Source: JAVHLK01 sp043806215 (lineage in GTDB: Bacteria; Desulfobacterota; Desulfomonilia; Desulfomonilales; Desulfomonilaceae). Taken from it: DNA of 51,761 bases. Numbering within the stretch: the stretch's first letter is position 1; each line of letters starts with the position of its first letter. Location: NCBI GenBank assembly GCA_043806215.1, contig JAZDHD010000446.1:1-51761 (forward strand), given 5' to 3'. Both the position numbers and the translations under genes were made by a program. This document shows positions 25,943 through 32,942 of the stretch, piece by piece. The notes beneath the pieces were generated by a model. That model was not told the DNA's origin. It saw only the letters and a list, made by a program, of their open reading frames with translations, and made no database searches.

Positions 25943-27181
25943 TTGCGAAACAGAGTTGTTGTCACAGGGATGGGGATGGTGACCTGTCTTGGCTCGGGGG
26001 TGGCCGAGAACTGGGAAGCCGTCACGTCCGGCCGTTCCGGAATAGGACCTATCACTACGTTCGATTGTACCAATTACTTCACCAGGATTGCCGGAGAAGT
26101 CCGGCGTGACTTCGATCCTCAAGGCTACGTTCCAGTCAAGCAATTCCGCCGAATGGACCGCTATCAGCAGCTGGCGATGGTGGCAGCCGGCGAAGCGGTG
26201 GCGGACTCGGGATTTCCCTGTCCTCCGGTGAATCCATTTCGGGCCGCGGTGGTGATCGGTTCGGGAATGGGCGGCCTCGCCACCATCGAAAAGGGGTCCG
26301 ACATTCTCAGGGAGAAGGGCCCCAAGCGTGTGGCGCCCCTTCTCATTCCCATGACCGTGATCAACCTCGCCGCGGGGATGATTTCCATCAAATACGGATT
26401 CAAGGGTCCCAACTTCGGCGTGGTGAACGCGTGTACGTCGGGAGCTTCCGCCATAGGGGAAGCCTACAGACTCATTCTCGAAGGCCGCTCGGATGTGGCG
26501 ATCACCGGGGGCACGGAAGCCGTAATCACGAAATTGTCCATCGCAGCGTTTAACTCTTTGCGGGCCTTATCGGAGCGCAACGATGAGCCGGAAAAGGCCT
26601 CCCGCCCCTTTGACAAGGACAGGGACGGCTTTGTCATAGCCGAGGGAGCCGGCATACTGGTTCTGGAGTCTCTCGAGTCGGCCTCGGCACGCAACGCCAA
26701 AGTCTACGCGGAGATTGTCGGGTACGGGGCCACGGACGACGCGTATCACTTCGTCATGCCCGACCCGGAAGGCGAGGGTGCCTATCAGGCAATGAAGCAA
26801 GCGGTGGAAGAAGCCGGCTTGGACGTAAGTCAAATCGGTTACGTCAATGCCCATGGAACCTCCACAGAATTGAACGACGTCATGGAAACGAGAGCCATCA
26901 AGAAGCTTTTCGGGCCCCACGCCGGCCGTGTGGCCGTCAGTTCCACAAAGTCGATGACCGGTCATCTCATCGGGGCTGCGGGAGCTGTCGAGGCCATCTA
27001 TACTATAATGGCCATACGGACGGGCACCATACCTCCGACCATCAACCTGGATAATCCCGATCCCAAGTGCGATTTGGACTATACGCCCCACGTCGCCGCG
27101 ACCAGAGAACTGGAGTGCGCCTTAACGAACAGCTTTGCATTCGGAGGTCAAAACGCGTGCCTGGCCATTCGGCGGGCATGA
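25943..27181 (+). CDS. fabF: 3-oxoacyl-[acyl-carrier-protein] synthase II
   Basis: This is a condensing enzyme that extends acyl-ACP with malonyl-ACP. I place the start at TTG 25943 because GGAGGG lies six bases upstream; the frame also has a TTG at 25931 within that ribosome site. The 412-residue product begins with RNRVVVTGMGMVTCLG. The catalytic triad is Cys164 in NACTSGASAIG, His in VNAHGTSTELND and His in STKSMTGHLIGAAG. The C-terminus ALTNSFAFGGQNACLAI is standard. It is the last gene of the fab cluster; glyA follows after 172 bp. Confidence 0.96.
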   Translation: MRNRVVVTGMGMVTCLGSGVAENWEAVTSGRSGIGPITTFDCTNYFTRIAGEVRRDFDPQGYVPVKQFRRMDRYQQLAMVAAGEAVADSGFPCPPVNPFRAAVVIGSGMGGLATIEKGSDILREKGPKRVAPLLIPMTVINLAAGMISIKYGFKGPNFGVVNACTSGASAIGEAYRLILEGRSDVAITGGTEAVITKLSIAAFNSLRALSERNDEPEKASRPFDKDRDGFVIAEGAGILVLESLESASARNAKVYAEIVGYGATDDAYHFVMPDPEGEGAYQAMKQAVEEAGLDVSQIGYVNAHGTSTELNDVMETRAIKKLFGPHAGRVAVSSTKSMTGHLIGAAGAVEAIYTIMAIRTGTIPPTINLDNPDPKCDLDYTPHVAATRELECALTNSFAFGGQNACLAIRRA

Positions 27182-27353
27182 TGTCCGTACCCGGCTTGCC
27201 GTGCCGTTTCTCGGCACCCTCCGGAAACAGACACATACTGCACGTGAACCTGTTCCGCCAACAATGACCGAATCCGCCGGAGAGCACTCGACCCGTAATC
27301 CGACCCGAAACGGGAATCTCACCGTGTCCTGTCGTTTGTTATGAAGGAAAGCC

Positions 27354-28595
27354 ATGAGCCCGCTTGAGCAGACCGACCCGCAGGTATTTCAGATTATCGC
27401 CGATGAGATGGAGCGCCAGGAAGTACGCCTGGAGTTGATCGCCTCGGAGAATTTCGCCTCCCCGGCCGTAATGGAAGCACAAGGAAGCGTCCTCACCAAC
27501 AAGTACGCGGAGGGCTATCCCGGCAGACGATACTACGGCGGCTGTGTCCACATGGACGTTGTGGAGAATCTCGCCCGCAAACGTGCCCAGGAACTTTTCG
27601 GGGCGGATCACGCCAACGTTCAGCCCCACTCCGGCACCCAGGCCAACATGGCAGTCTACTTCACCGTCATGAAACCGGGGGACACGTATCTGGGAATGGA
27701 TCTCCGCCACGGCGGCCACCTGTCCATGGGGCATCCGAAGAACTTCTCCGGGATGATATATCACGTGGTGCCCTACTCCGTCCGCGCCGACGACCACCGG
27801 ATAGACTATGATCAAGTGAGAGATCTTGCCCGGAAGCATCGCCCGAAAATGATCATCGCAGGCGCCAGTGCATATCCCCGGGTAATTCACTACGACATTT
27901 TCGGGGACATCGCCCGCGAGGTGGGAGCGGTATTGATGACCGACGTAGCCCACATCGCCGGCCTCATTGTGACGGATCAGCACCCTTCGCCCGTCCCTCA
28001 TGCGGATTTCATCACCACGACGACGCATAAGACCTTGAGAGGCCCCAGGGGCGGCATGGTCCTGTGCCGTAAGGAGTATGGCGGAGACCTTGACTCCTGT
28101 ATCTTTCCCGGAATGCAGGGCGGTCCTTTGATGCACGTCATCGCCGCCAAGGCCGTCGCCCTTGCAGAGGCCGCCACTCCTGAATTCCGGTCCTACCAGG
28201 AACGGGTCGTACGCAATGCAAAAGTGCTTGCCGACGCGCTCATCGAGAACGGATTCAAGCTCGTCTCGGGAGGAACCGACAACCATCTCATTCTCGTAGA
28301 CCTCACCTCCAAGGGACTCACCGGGATGGATGCGCAGGAAGTGCTGGAACGGGCCGGCGTCACGGTGAACAAGAACTCGATTCCCTTCGACCCGTTACCG
28401 CCGACCAAGGCTTCCGGCATCCGGATCGGTACGCCGGCCGTGACGACCCGTTCCATGGGAGAAGACGAGATGCGTATCATTGCATCCTTCATCTCCAGAG
28501 TCTTGACAAATCCGGCAGATGAAAGGATTATCGCCGGGGTGAGGGAAGAGGCCGCCGAATTGTGCCGCCGATTTCCTCTCTACGTCCGACACTGA
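27354..28595 (+). CDS. glyA: Serine hydroxymethyltransferase
   Basis: This is a PLP enzyme that interconverts serine and glycine and loads tetrahydrofolate with one-carbon units. The 413-residue protein has LIASENFASPAV (28-39), YAEGYPGRRYYGGC (51-64), the HSGTQAN cofactor-phosphate site (92-98), TDVAHIAGL with the PLP-binding Asp, and the Schiff-base Lys226 in TTTTHKTLRGPRGG. GAAGGAAAG precedes the ATG. The 172-bp upstream gap was examined for a glycine riboswitch and none was convincing. The glyA product and the distant thymidylate-synthase-like protein both concern folate chemistry, but they are not linked here. Confidence 0.97.
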   Translation: MSPLEQTDPQVFQIIADEMERQEVRLELIASENFASPAVMEAQGSVLTNKYAEGYPGRRYYGGCVHMDVVENLARKRAQELFGADHANVQPHSGTQANMAVYFTVMKPGDTYLGMDLRHGGHLSMGHPKNFSGMIYHVVPYSVRADDHRIDYDQVRDLARKHRPKMIIAGASAYPRVIHYDIFGDIAREVGAVLMTDVAHIAGLIVTDQHPSPVPHADFITTTTHKTLRGPRGGMVLCRKEYGGDLDSCIFPGMQGGPLMHVIAAKAVALAEAATPEFRSYQERVVRNAKVLADALIENGFKLVSGGTDNHLILVDLTSKGLTGMDAQEVLERAGVTVNKNSIPFDPLPPTKASGIRIGTPAVTTRSMGEDEMRIIASFISRVLTNPADERIIAGVREEAAELCRRFPLYVRH

Positions 28596-28609
28596 AACGG
28601 TAATAACCT

Positions 28610-29071
28610 ATGAGTTCTCTCGAAAAAAGATCCTGGTTTGACTCCCTGTTTCCCACGAGACGATTTGACCCAGATTTTTCGTTCTCATTCTGGTTTGCAG
28701 GCCTCTGGTTCTACCTCAAGGGTTTCCTGTACCTGTGTTATCTCTACATAATCGGTACGGAACCTCCCCCGTACTCCACCTCGGAAATCATCGAAGCCGT
28801 GTACTTCGGCGTTGCTCTCGTGCCCGCACTCTGCATGGGCGCAGCCTTGTGGAATGAGAAGAAGTGGGCCGTCATCCCGTCAATCTTGTTCCTCGTCATT
28901 GATACTCCCCTCCTGCTTTTCCATGTTCTCCGGCTGGCCGAAGCCGGGTTCCTCGAATCGGGGCTTACCCGGGCCCTGGAGTTCGGCAGTCTCGTCCTAA
29001 ACGTCGCCGCACTGGGCTGGCTCATCAAGTACCGCGCCGTCTCCGGACAGGAAAGTCTCTCCCGCGGTTAG
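28610..29071 (+). CDS. Small integral membrane protein, unknown function
   Basis: This 153-residue hydrophobic protein follows glyA by only 14 bp, so it is likely co-transcribed. Four membrane helices are predicted by eye (about residues 27-47, 63-84, 88-108, 125-143). No conserved motif or family is recognised. A soluble N-terminal stretch (about 1-25: RSWFDSLFPTRRFDPDFSF) and a polar C-terminus are cytoplasmic by the positive-inside rule. Confidence 0.65.
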   Translation: MSSLEKRSWFDSLFPTRRFDPDFSFSFWFAGLWFYLKGFLYLCYLYIIGTEPPPYSTSEIIEAVYFGVALVPALCMGAALWNEKKWAVIPSILFLVIDTPLLLFHVLRLAEAGFLESGLTRALEFGSLVLNVAALGWLIKYRAVSGQESLSRG

Positions 29072-29203
29072 CCCCCCTACCCCATAGGCTCCGACATTAG
29101 TCGTTTGTCAATTCCGGTTCAAAGTCGCTCTTGAAGTCCCGAAGAGACACGCGAGGTATAGGGACCTTTCAAGGCCCGGAAATCGGGACCGAATATTGAC
29201 AAC

Positions 29204-29320
29204 GCGTCCTGGAGGGACGCAGGAGTACGCTCCGCTCTGCAGGCCTATGGTCCGCCGTCCCTTCGGGACGGAAATCCTGTTTGGATTACTCCCATTCTTT
29301 CCGGGGGATGAATCCCCCGG
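29204..29320. repeat. Cluster of perfect hairpins
   Basis: Three strong inverted repeats lie close together: GCGTCC-TGGAG-GGACGC (29204-29220), CCGTCCC-TTC-GGGACGG (29255-29271), and the near-perfect 20-mer CCGGGGGATGAATCCCCCGG (29301-29320). The style matches the hairpin repeats around the urease cluster, though the sequences differ. The rest of the gap 29072-29500 shows no gene. Confidence 0.6.
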
Positions 29321-29506
29321 CTAACTTGGTATGTACCTTCGGCACATTAAGATCGGAGAATATCAAGACCAAACACGGTCTACTGCCCGTGATCCGTGTC
29401 CACGCCGGGAGCGGCGCGATTTGCCATGCTGCAAGAGTCGGCGTATGTGCACCCCCGCGTCGTCTCGCAGGCAGACGAACGCCACGCAAACTTTTTATAA
29501 AACATG

Positions 29507-29536
29507 TTGACAAATCATCCTTAATTCTGGTATGTT
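29507..29536 (+). promoter_or_regulatory. Strong sigma-70-like promoter with extended -10
   Basis: A consensus TTGACA lies at 29507-29512. After 18 bp comes TATGTT (29531-29536), preceded by TGG, an extended -10 (TGn). The surrounding DNA is clearly AT-rich. No protein gene lies on this strand before the terminator 60 bp downstream, so the promoter appears to serve a short RNA. Confidence 0.7.
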
Positions 29537-29542
29537 ATTTTC

Positions 29543-29628
29543 AAAGCTTGAAGTAACATCTCAAGACGAGAACTTCAACACTCCTTTACCTCCTACCGCC
29601 GGGTTTCAGTGAACCCGGCATTTTTTTT
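29543..29628 (+). ncRNA. Candidate small regulatory RNA, about 85 nt
   Basis: A transcript starting about seven bases after the -10 box would run to the intrinsic terminator, giving about 85 nt. It contains no ATG-started reading frame. Just before the terminator hairpin is an unpaired pyrimidine stretch, CTCCTTTACCTCC (29581-29593), complementary to Shine-Dalgarno sequences. This is the usual seed type of sRNAs that block ribosome binding. It is convergent with panE, whose stop codon lies at the end of the terminator T-run. The RNA is predicted from promoter and terminator only; size, expression and targets are inferences. Confidence 0.55.
29598..29628 (+). terminator. Rho-independent terminator
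   Basis: An 8-bp perfect stem GCCGGGTT/AACCCGGC (29598-29605 with 29612-29619) encloses a six-base loop and is followed by A and eight T residues (29621-29628). It ends plus-strand transcription. There is no T-run on the other strand, so it does not serve panE. Confidence 0.9.
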
Positions 29629-30562
29629 ACGCGTCCGGAACACGCCTGTGCGCCAGATCTTCAAGAGACTTGATAAGGCGGGCCAGTGTCCGGTTAACCG
29701 GTGTCGGAACCCCGACCTTATCGCCCTCGCCTGCAACGGCTCCGTTGATGAAATCGATCTCGGTGCGTCTCCCGGCGAGAATATCCTGAAACATGGAATT
29801 GATATTGGGGGCGGTGCCTGCACACACCGCGACAACGCGGCCCTCGGGATCGTCGAAGATGAGGTCGATGTTCTTGGCTCGTATGACCTTCATGCACTCC
29901 TCGACAACCTCATGAATCAATTCTCTCCCGGCTTCCGATGCGGGCAGGTCCCCGTTGCGGACACGGAGCAATGTTGCCGGAGCATTGATGCCGGCATTGA
30001 TGATCAGCTTCGACCATACGCAGCCCACAGCGTTTTCCGCGACATGAACCGGCCCGCTGTTCATCTTGGCCAGCGATTCCCCCACCCTCCGCGTCCGTTC
30101 GCTGATGACCCCGGAAGCCTCTCCGAAATGGGTGTCGCCGAATCCTGTGTGACGGTACCTCCCGGACCCGAGGGCCATTGCACCCATGGTGGTGGTGCCC
30201 AGGAGCACTTGTCCCGGAAAAGCCTCATTGAGGATCTCATAGTTGCCCACACCGTTTTGCAGGGTCAGCACCACGCCCTCGGGGGAGAGTATCCGTTTGA
30301 CCACGGGGATGGTGGAGCGGGTATCGTACGACTTGACAAGCACAACGGCAAGATCGACCTCTCCAGCCTCGCGTGCATCGCATACAATGTGAGGCTGAAC
30401 CTTGCGCTCCCCGGACACCCCTTCAATCCATAGTCCCTGCTCCTTTATCAAGCGGACCTCTTCCGGATCGCGCTCGATGACCACCACATCGCTCCCGGCT
30501 TCCAACAGGAGACTCCCGATGACCGACCCGAGAGCTCCGGAACCAACGATGCCGATTCTCAT
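29627..30562 (-). CDS. panE: 2-dehydropantoate 2-reductase (ketopantoate reductase family)
   Basis: This is an NADPH-dependent reductase, probably making pantoate for coenzyme A. With the ATG at 30562 (AAGGCGG upstream) the protein has 311 residues; the open frame extends 45 codons further without coding character. Features are the Rossmann start RIGIVGSGALGSVIGSLLLEAG (2-23), VVLVKSYDT (77-85), LQNGVGNYE (102-110), and the catalytic Lys in WSKLIINAGINAPATLLRVRNGDL, which matches the KLxxNxxxNxxxAL family pattern. The paralogous apbA-type reductases share this fold, so the exact substrate is likely but not certain. It is monocistronic with its own promoter. Confidence 0.88.
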   Translation of the reverse strand: MRIGIVGSGALGSVIGSLLLEAGSDVVVIERDPEEVRLIKEQGLWIEGVSGERKVQPHIVCDAREAGEVDLAVVLVKSYDTRSTIPVVKRILSPEGVVLTLQNGVGNYEILNEAFPGQVLLGTTTMGAMALGSGRYRHTGFGDTHFGEASGVISERTRRVGESLAKMNSGPVHVAENAVGCVWSKLIINAGINAPATLLRVRNGDLPASEAGRELIHEVVEECMKVIRAKNIDLIFDDPEGRVVAVCAGTAPNINSMFQDILAGRRTEIDFINGAVAGEGDKVGVPTPVNRTLARLIKSLEDLAHRRVPDA

Positions 30563-30634
30563 ATGTCCGCCTTTCCCGAACGAGATTGCCCCCACACCGG
30601 GAGCACCGCTCTTCCACGACCTTCGCTGCGATGC

Positions 30635-30664
30635 AGTATAGCAGATGTTGTTTGGCCGGAACAA
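30635..30664 (-). promoter_or_regulatory. Sigma-70-like promoter of panE
   Basis: Minus-strand TTGTTC (complement of 30659-30664), an 18-bp spacer and TATACT (complement of 30635-30640) with TGC before it (extended -10). The predicted leader is about 66 bases to the panE ATG. The rest of the 393-bp gap up to the next gene (30956) holds no other gene except a seven-codon frame at 30936. Confidence 0.55.
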
Positions 30665-30955
30665 CGGCAGGCCGGTTGTCTTCCGCCGTCCGGGCAACCC
30701 GGCCTCAAGGCGTCCGGCATACCGTGCGGACGAACAGGCCGGTTATTCTTGGGGGGCGGGCACATACCAAAAGTTGCGCAAGGCCGGTCTTGCTTCTTCC
30801 AATCCAATAGGTTACCCTACCGCATAGATGGATGATGAATTGTTGAAGGTAAAATCCGGCAGGAACCGGTCGGCGGTCGGGCGTGAAGAAACCGCTGCGC
30901 CGTCCCGCAAATGCCTTCGCCGCGGGGGACTCGCAATGAGCGTCGGTGGTGTGCC

Positions 30956-31228
30956 ATGAGTATGGAGCGGAACGGCAAACCCAAGTATGAAAAACCGGCA
31001 CTGATTGAATTCGACCTCTTGCCGGTAATGACCCAACAGCAATGCAGTCCTGTAGGGAGTGCCCCCATCGGCAACCAGTGCATGGACGGGGGGTTGGCGG
31101 GCGGCAAGTGCCAAGCGGGATCGGTGGCGAGCGGCTCTCAGTGCCACGGCGGATCGAGTGCCGGGGGGAAGTGCCAGGGGGGAAGCGTTGCAGGAGGCAG
31201 ATGCCAGGGCGGAAGCGTGCCCTATTAG
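30956..31228 (+). CDS. Cys/Gly/Ser repeat peptide, RiPP-precursor-like
   Basis: This is a 90-residue peptide from the ATG at 30956 (a second ATG follows two codons later). The N-terminal part has the leader pattern KPKYEKPALIEFDLLP (8-23), close to the YxxPxLxxF/L element that recruits maturases (RRE/PqqD-type) in several ribosomally made, modified peptides. The C-terminal part is a core of about decad repeats C-Q-G-G-S-V-A-G-G-K/R, with Cys30, 42, 52, 63, 73 and 83, and almost only Gly, Ser, Ala, Gln and Val between them. It ends in VPY. There is no signal peptide. No radical SAM, SPASM or ABC-peptidase gene is adjacent; flanks are panE (divergent) and the urea transporter (convergent). The RiPP role is inferred; a structural Gly-rich peptide is the alternative. 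An inverted-repeat element begins 13 bp past the stop. Confidence 0.65.
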   Translation: MSMERNGKPKYEKPALIEFDLLPVMTQQQCSPVGSAPIGNQCMDGGLAGGKCQAGSVASGSQCHGGSSAGGKCQGGSVAGGRCQGGSVPY

Positions 31229-31240
31229 CGCGGGATTGGG

Positions 31241-31419
31241 GCTTCATTTCCTAATTACGGTCGCACATTCTCTAAACACGCGGTAGCGTCCCGGCGTCCC
31301 TGCCGGGCGAGAGATAGTACGTTGTTTCCACTAAAGAATACCGGCACGGAGGCCGGCGCTACCAAAGCAGGCTTTGCTGCCTTGGATACGACACCGCAAT
31401 AAGGAAACGGCGCACTTAG
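31241..31419. mobile_element. Palindromic MITE-like element
   Basis: This element of about 180 bp is bounded by imperfect terminal inverted repeats: left ATTACGGTCGCACATT (31254-31269), right CGACACCGCAAT...GCGCACTTAG. Internally it is nearly the reverse complement of 12483-12692, but its hairpins are CCCGGC/GCCGGG with a six-base loop and CCGGC/GCCGG. No coding capacity. It fills the gap between the repeat-peptide gene and urtE, starting 13 bp past the peptide's stop. Confidence 0.8.
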
Positions 31420-31458
31420 TGTCTGTCCCCCGAAAACGCCGGTGCGAGGAGAATCGTC

Positions 31459-32154
31459 CTAAACATGAAGATGCGCGGCAATGAGAGTCTCGGTTAGCTC
31501 CGGAGTGGCACCCTCGGCAACCACTGTCCCGCGGTTCATGATATAGAACCGGTGACCAAATTCCTTCACGAAATCAAGGAACTGCTCTACGACTACTATG
31601 GCCATGTTCTTTTCCGCGGCGAGGTCGCTCACCACCTTCCCTATTCTCTCAATAATGTTCGGTTGAATCCCTTCTGTCGGCTCGTCCAGAAGAAGCACGC
31701 TCGGGTTTCCCACAAGGGCACGAGCTATCGCCAGTTGCTGCTGCTGCCCGCCTGAAAGGTCGCCGCCCTTTCGCTTGGACATCGTCTTGAGCACGGGAAA
31801 AAGATCGTAGACTTCGTCGGGTATGGTGCGCCGTTTGTCGGTGAGAGCCTCCAATCCAACGCGAAGGTTTTCCTCAACCGTCAGTTTGGGAAAAATGTGA
31901 CGTCCCTGCGGGACCAACGACAATCCTTGTTTGGCGCGCTTGTTGGCCGGCAGGGGACACAGGTCTTTGTCTTCGAGCAATATCCTTCCCGAACCGGCCC
32001 GAAGGGTTCCCATTATGGTCTTCATAAGCGTTGTCTTGCCGACGCCGTTACGTCCCATGACGCACGTGATCTGTTTGGGCTTCATCACCATGTTCACCTG
32101 GTGAAGAGTCTTGATTGCACCGTAGGAAAATGAAACATCTTCCAGTCTCAGCAT
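31459..32154 (-). CDS. urtE: Urea ABC transporter ATP-binding protein UrtE
   Basis: This is one of two ATPases energising urea import. The ATG at 32154 has GGAAGG eight bases upstream; the open frame's earlier ATG (32439) lies inside urtD and is rejected. The 231-residue protein has Walker A GRNGVGKTT (about 34-42), the ABC signature LSGGQQQQLAIARAL and Walker B VLLLDEPTEGIQ, followed by the LivF-like C-terminus. MLRLEDVSFSYG is the typical UrtE opening. It is the last gene of the urtABCDE operon, six bases after urtD. Confidence 0.95.
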   Translation of the reverse strand: MLRLEDVSFSYGAIKTLHQVNMVMKPKQITCVMGRNGVGKTTLMKTIMGTLRAGSGRILLEDKDLCPLPANKRAKQGLSLVPQGRHIFPKLTVEENLRVGLEALTDKRRTIPDEVYDLFPVLKTMSKRKGGDLSGGQQQQLAIARALVGNPSVLLLDEPTEGIQPNIIERIGKVVSDLAAEKNMAIVVVEQFLDFVKEFGHRFYIMNRGTVVAEGATPELTETLIAAHLHV

Positions 32155-32159
32155 TGCGG

Positions 32160-32942
32160 TTACCTTCCCAGATAGGCTTTTACGACTTCTTCGTTTTGCC
32201 TCAGTTCGTCCAGTCGCCCCTCCGCGAGGACCTTGCCCTCGTTCATCACGGTTATGTAAGAATCCAGTCTCCTGACGAATTCCATGTCGTGTTCTATGAC
32301 GATGATCGTGTGCCGGCCCTTCAGCCGCAACAACAGTTCCGCAGTCATTTCCGTTTCCCTGTCGGTCAGACCGGCTGCGGGCTCGTCCACCAGAAGCAGT
32401 TTGGGTTCCGCCAGTATCAGCATTCCAAGAGCCAACCACTGTCTTTGACCGTGGCTGAGGAACCTGGCCTGAGTCCCCATTTCCGAAGCAAGCCCCACCT
32501 GCTCGAGGAGGGCGGTAACCTTCTCTGTTTCCGCCTTTGTGGAGCGGAACCAGAGATTGGGAAGCACCGATTTTGCGCGGGGCAAGGCGAGATCCATGTT
32601 CTCGCTCACCGTCAGGCTGTCGAAAACCGTCGGCGTCTGAAACTTGCGGCCTACTCCCATTTCAGCGATTTCCACATCGCACGCCTGCATCACATCCACG
32701 CTGCCGATATAGACTTTTCCCGAGGTGAGAGGCGTCCGCCCGCTGATCACATCGCACAGCGTGGTCTTTCCGGCGCCGTTTGGTCCGATGATGACGCGGA
32801 ATTCGTTGTAGTACATGCCGAAGTGTTCCACATCAACGGCTTTGAAACCGTCGAATTCCACGACGGCGTTTTCCAGGTAGACGTGGTACGATCCCTCTTT
32901 GACAAAAGGGACTATTTTCTCAATGTTCAGTGACCGGCTCAC
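32160..32942 (-). CDS. urtD: Urea ABC transporter ATP-binding protein UrtD
   Basis: This is the second ATPase of the urea importer (LivG-like). I prefer GTG 32942, which has GGGAG five bases upstream, over TTG 32957; this gives 260 residues and a 23-base overlap with the end of urtC. Motifs are GPNGAGKTT (Walker A, near 53-61), the degenerate signature FLSHGQRQWLALGMLI, and LLLVDEPAAGLTDRETE (Walker B). The SHGQ signature variant is usual for UrtD. The ATPase acts at the cytoplasmic side with UrtE, on the UrtB/UrtC permease. Confidence 0.94.
   Translation of the reverse strand: MSRSLNIEKIVPFVKEGSYHVYLENAVVEFDGFKAVDVEHFGMYYNEFRVIIGPNGAGKTTLCDVISGRTPLTSGKVYIGSVDVMQACDVEIAEMGVGRKFQTPTVFDSLTVSENMDLALPRAKSVLPNLWFRSTKAETEKVTALLEQVGLASEMGTQARFLSHGQRQWLALGMLILAEPKLLLVDEPAAGLTDRETEMTAELLLRLKGRHTIIVIEHDMEFVRRLDSYITVMNEGKVLAEGRLDELRQNEEVVKAYLGR

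Noticed and set aside
27182..27353. Glycine riboswitch upstream of glyA
   Set aside because: A GGAGAG stretch is present, but the rest of the aptamer core and paired helices could not be found.
27339..28286. A 315-codon frame opposite glyA
   Set aside because: It is the shadow of glyA on the other strand, with no motifs.
32115..32933. A 272-codon frame opposite urtD
   Set aside because: It is antisense to urtD, whose ABC motifs are intact.
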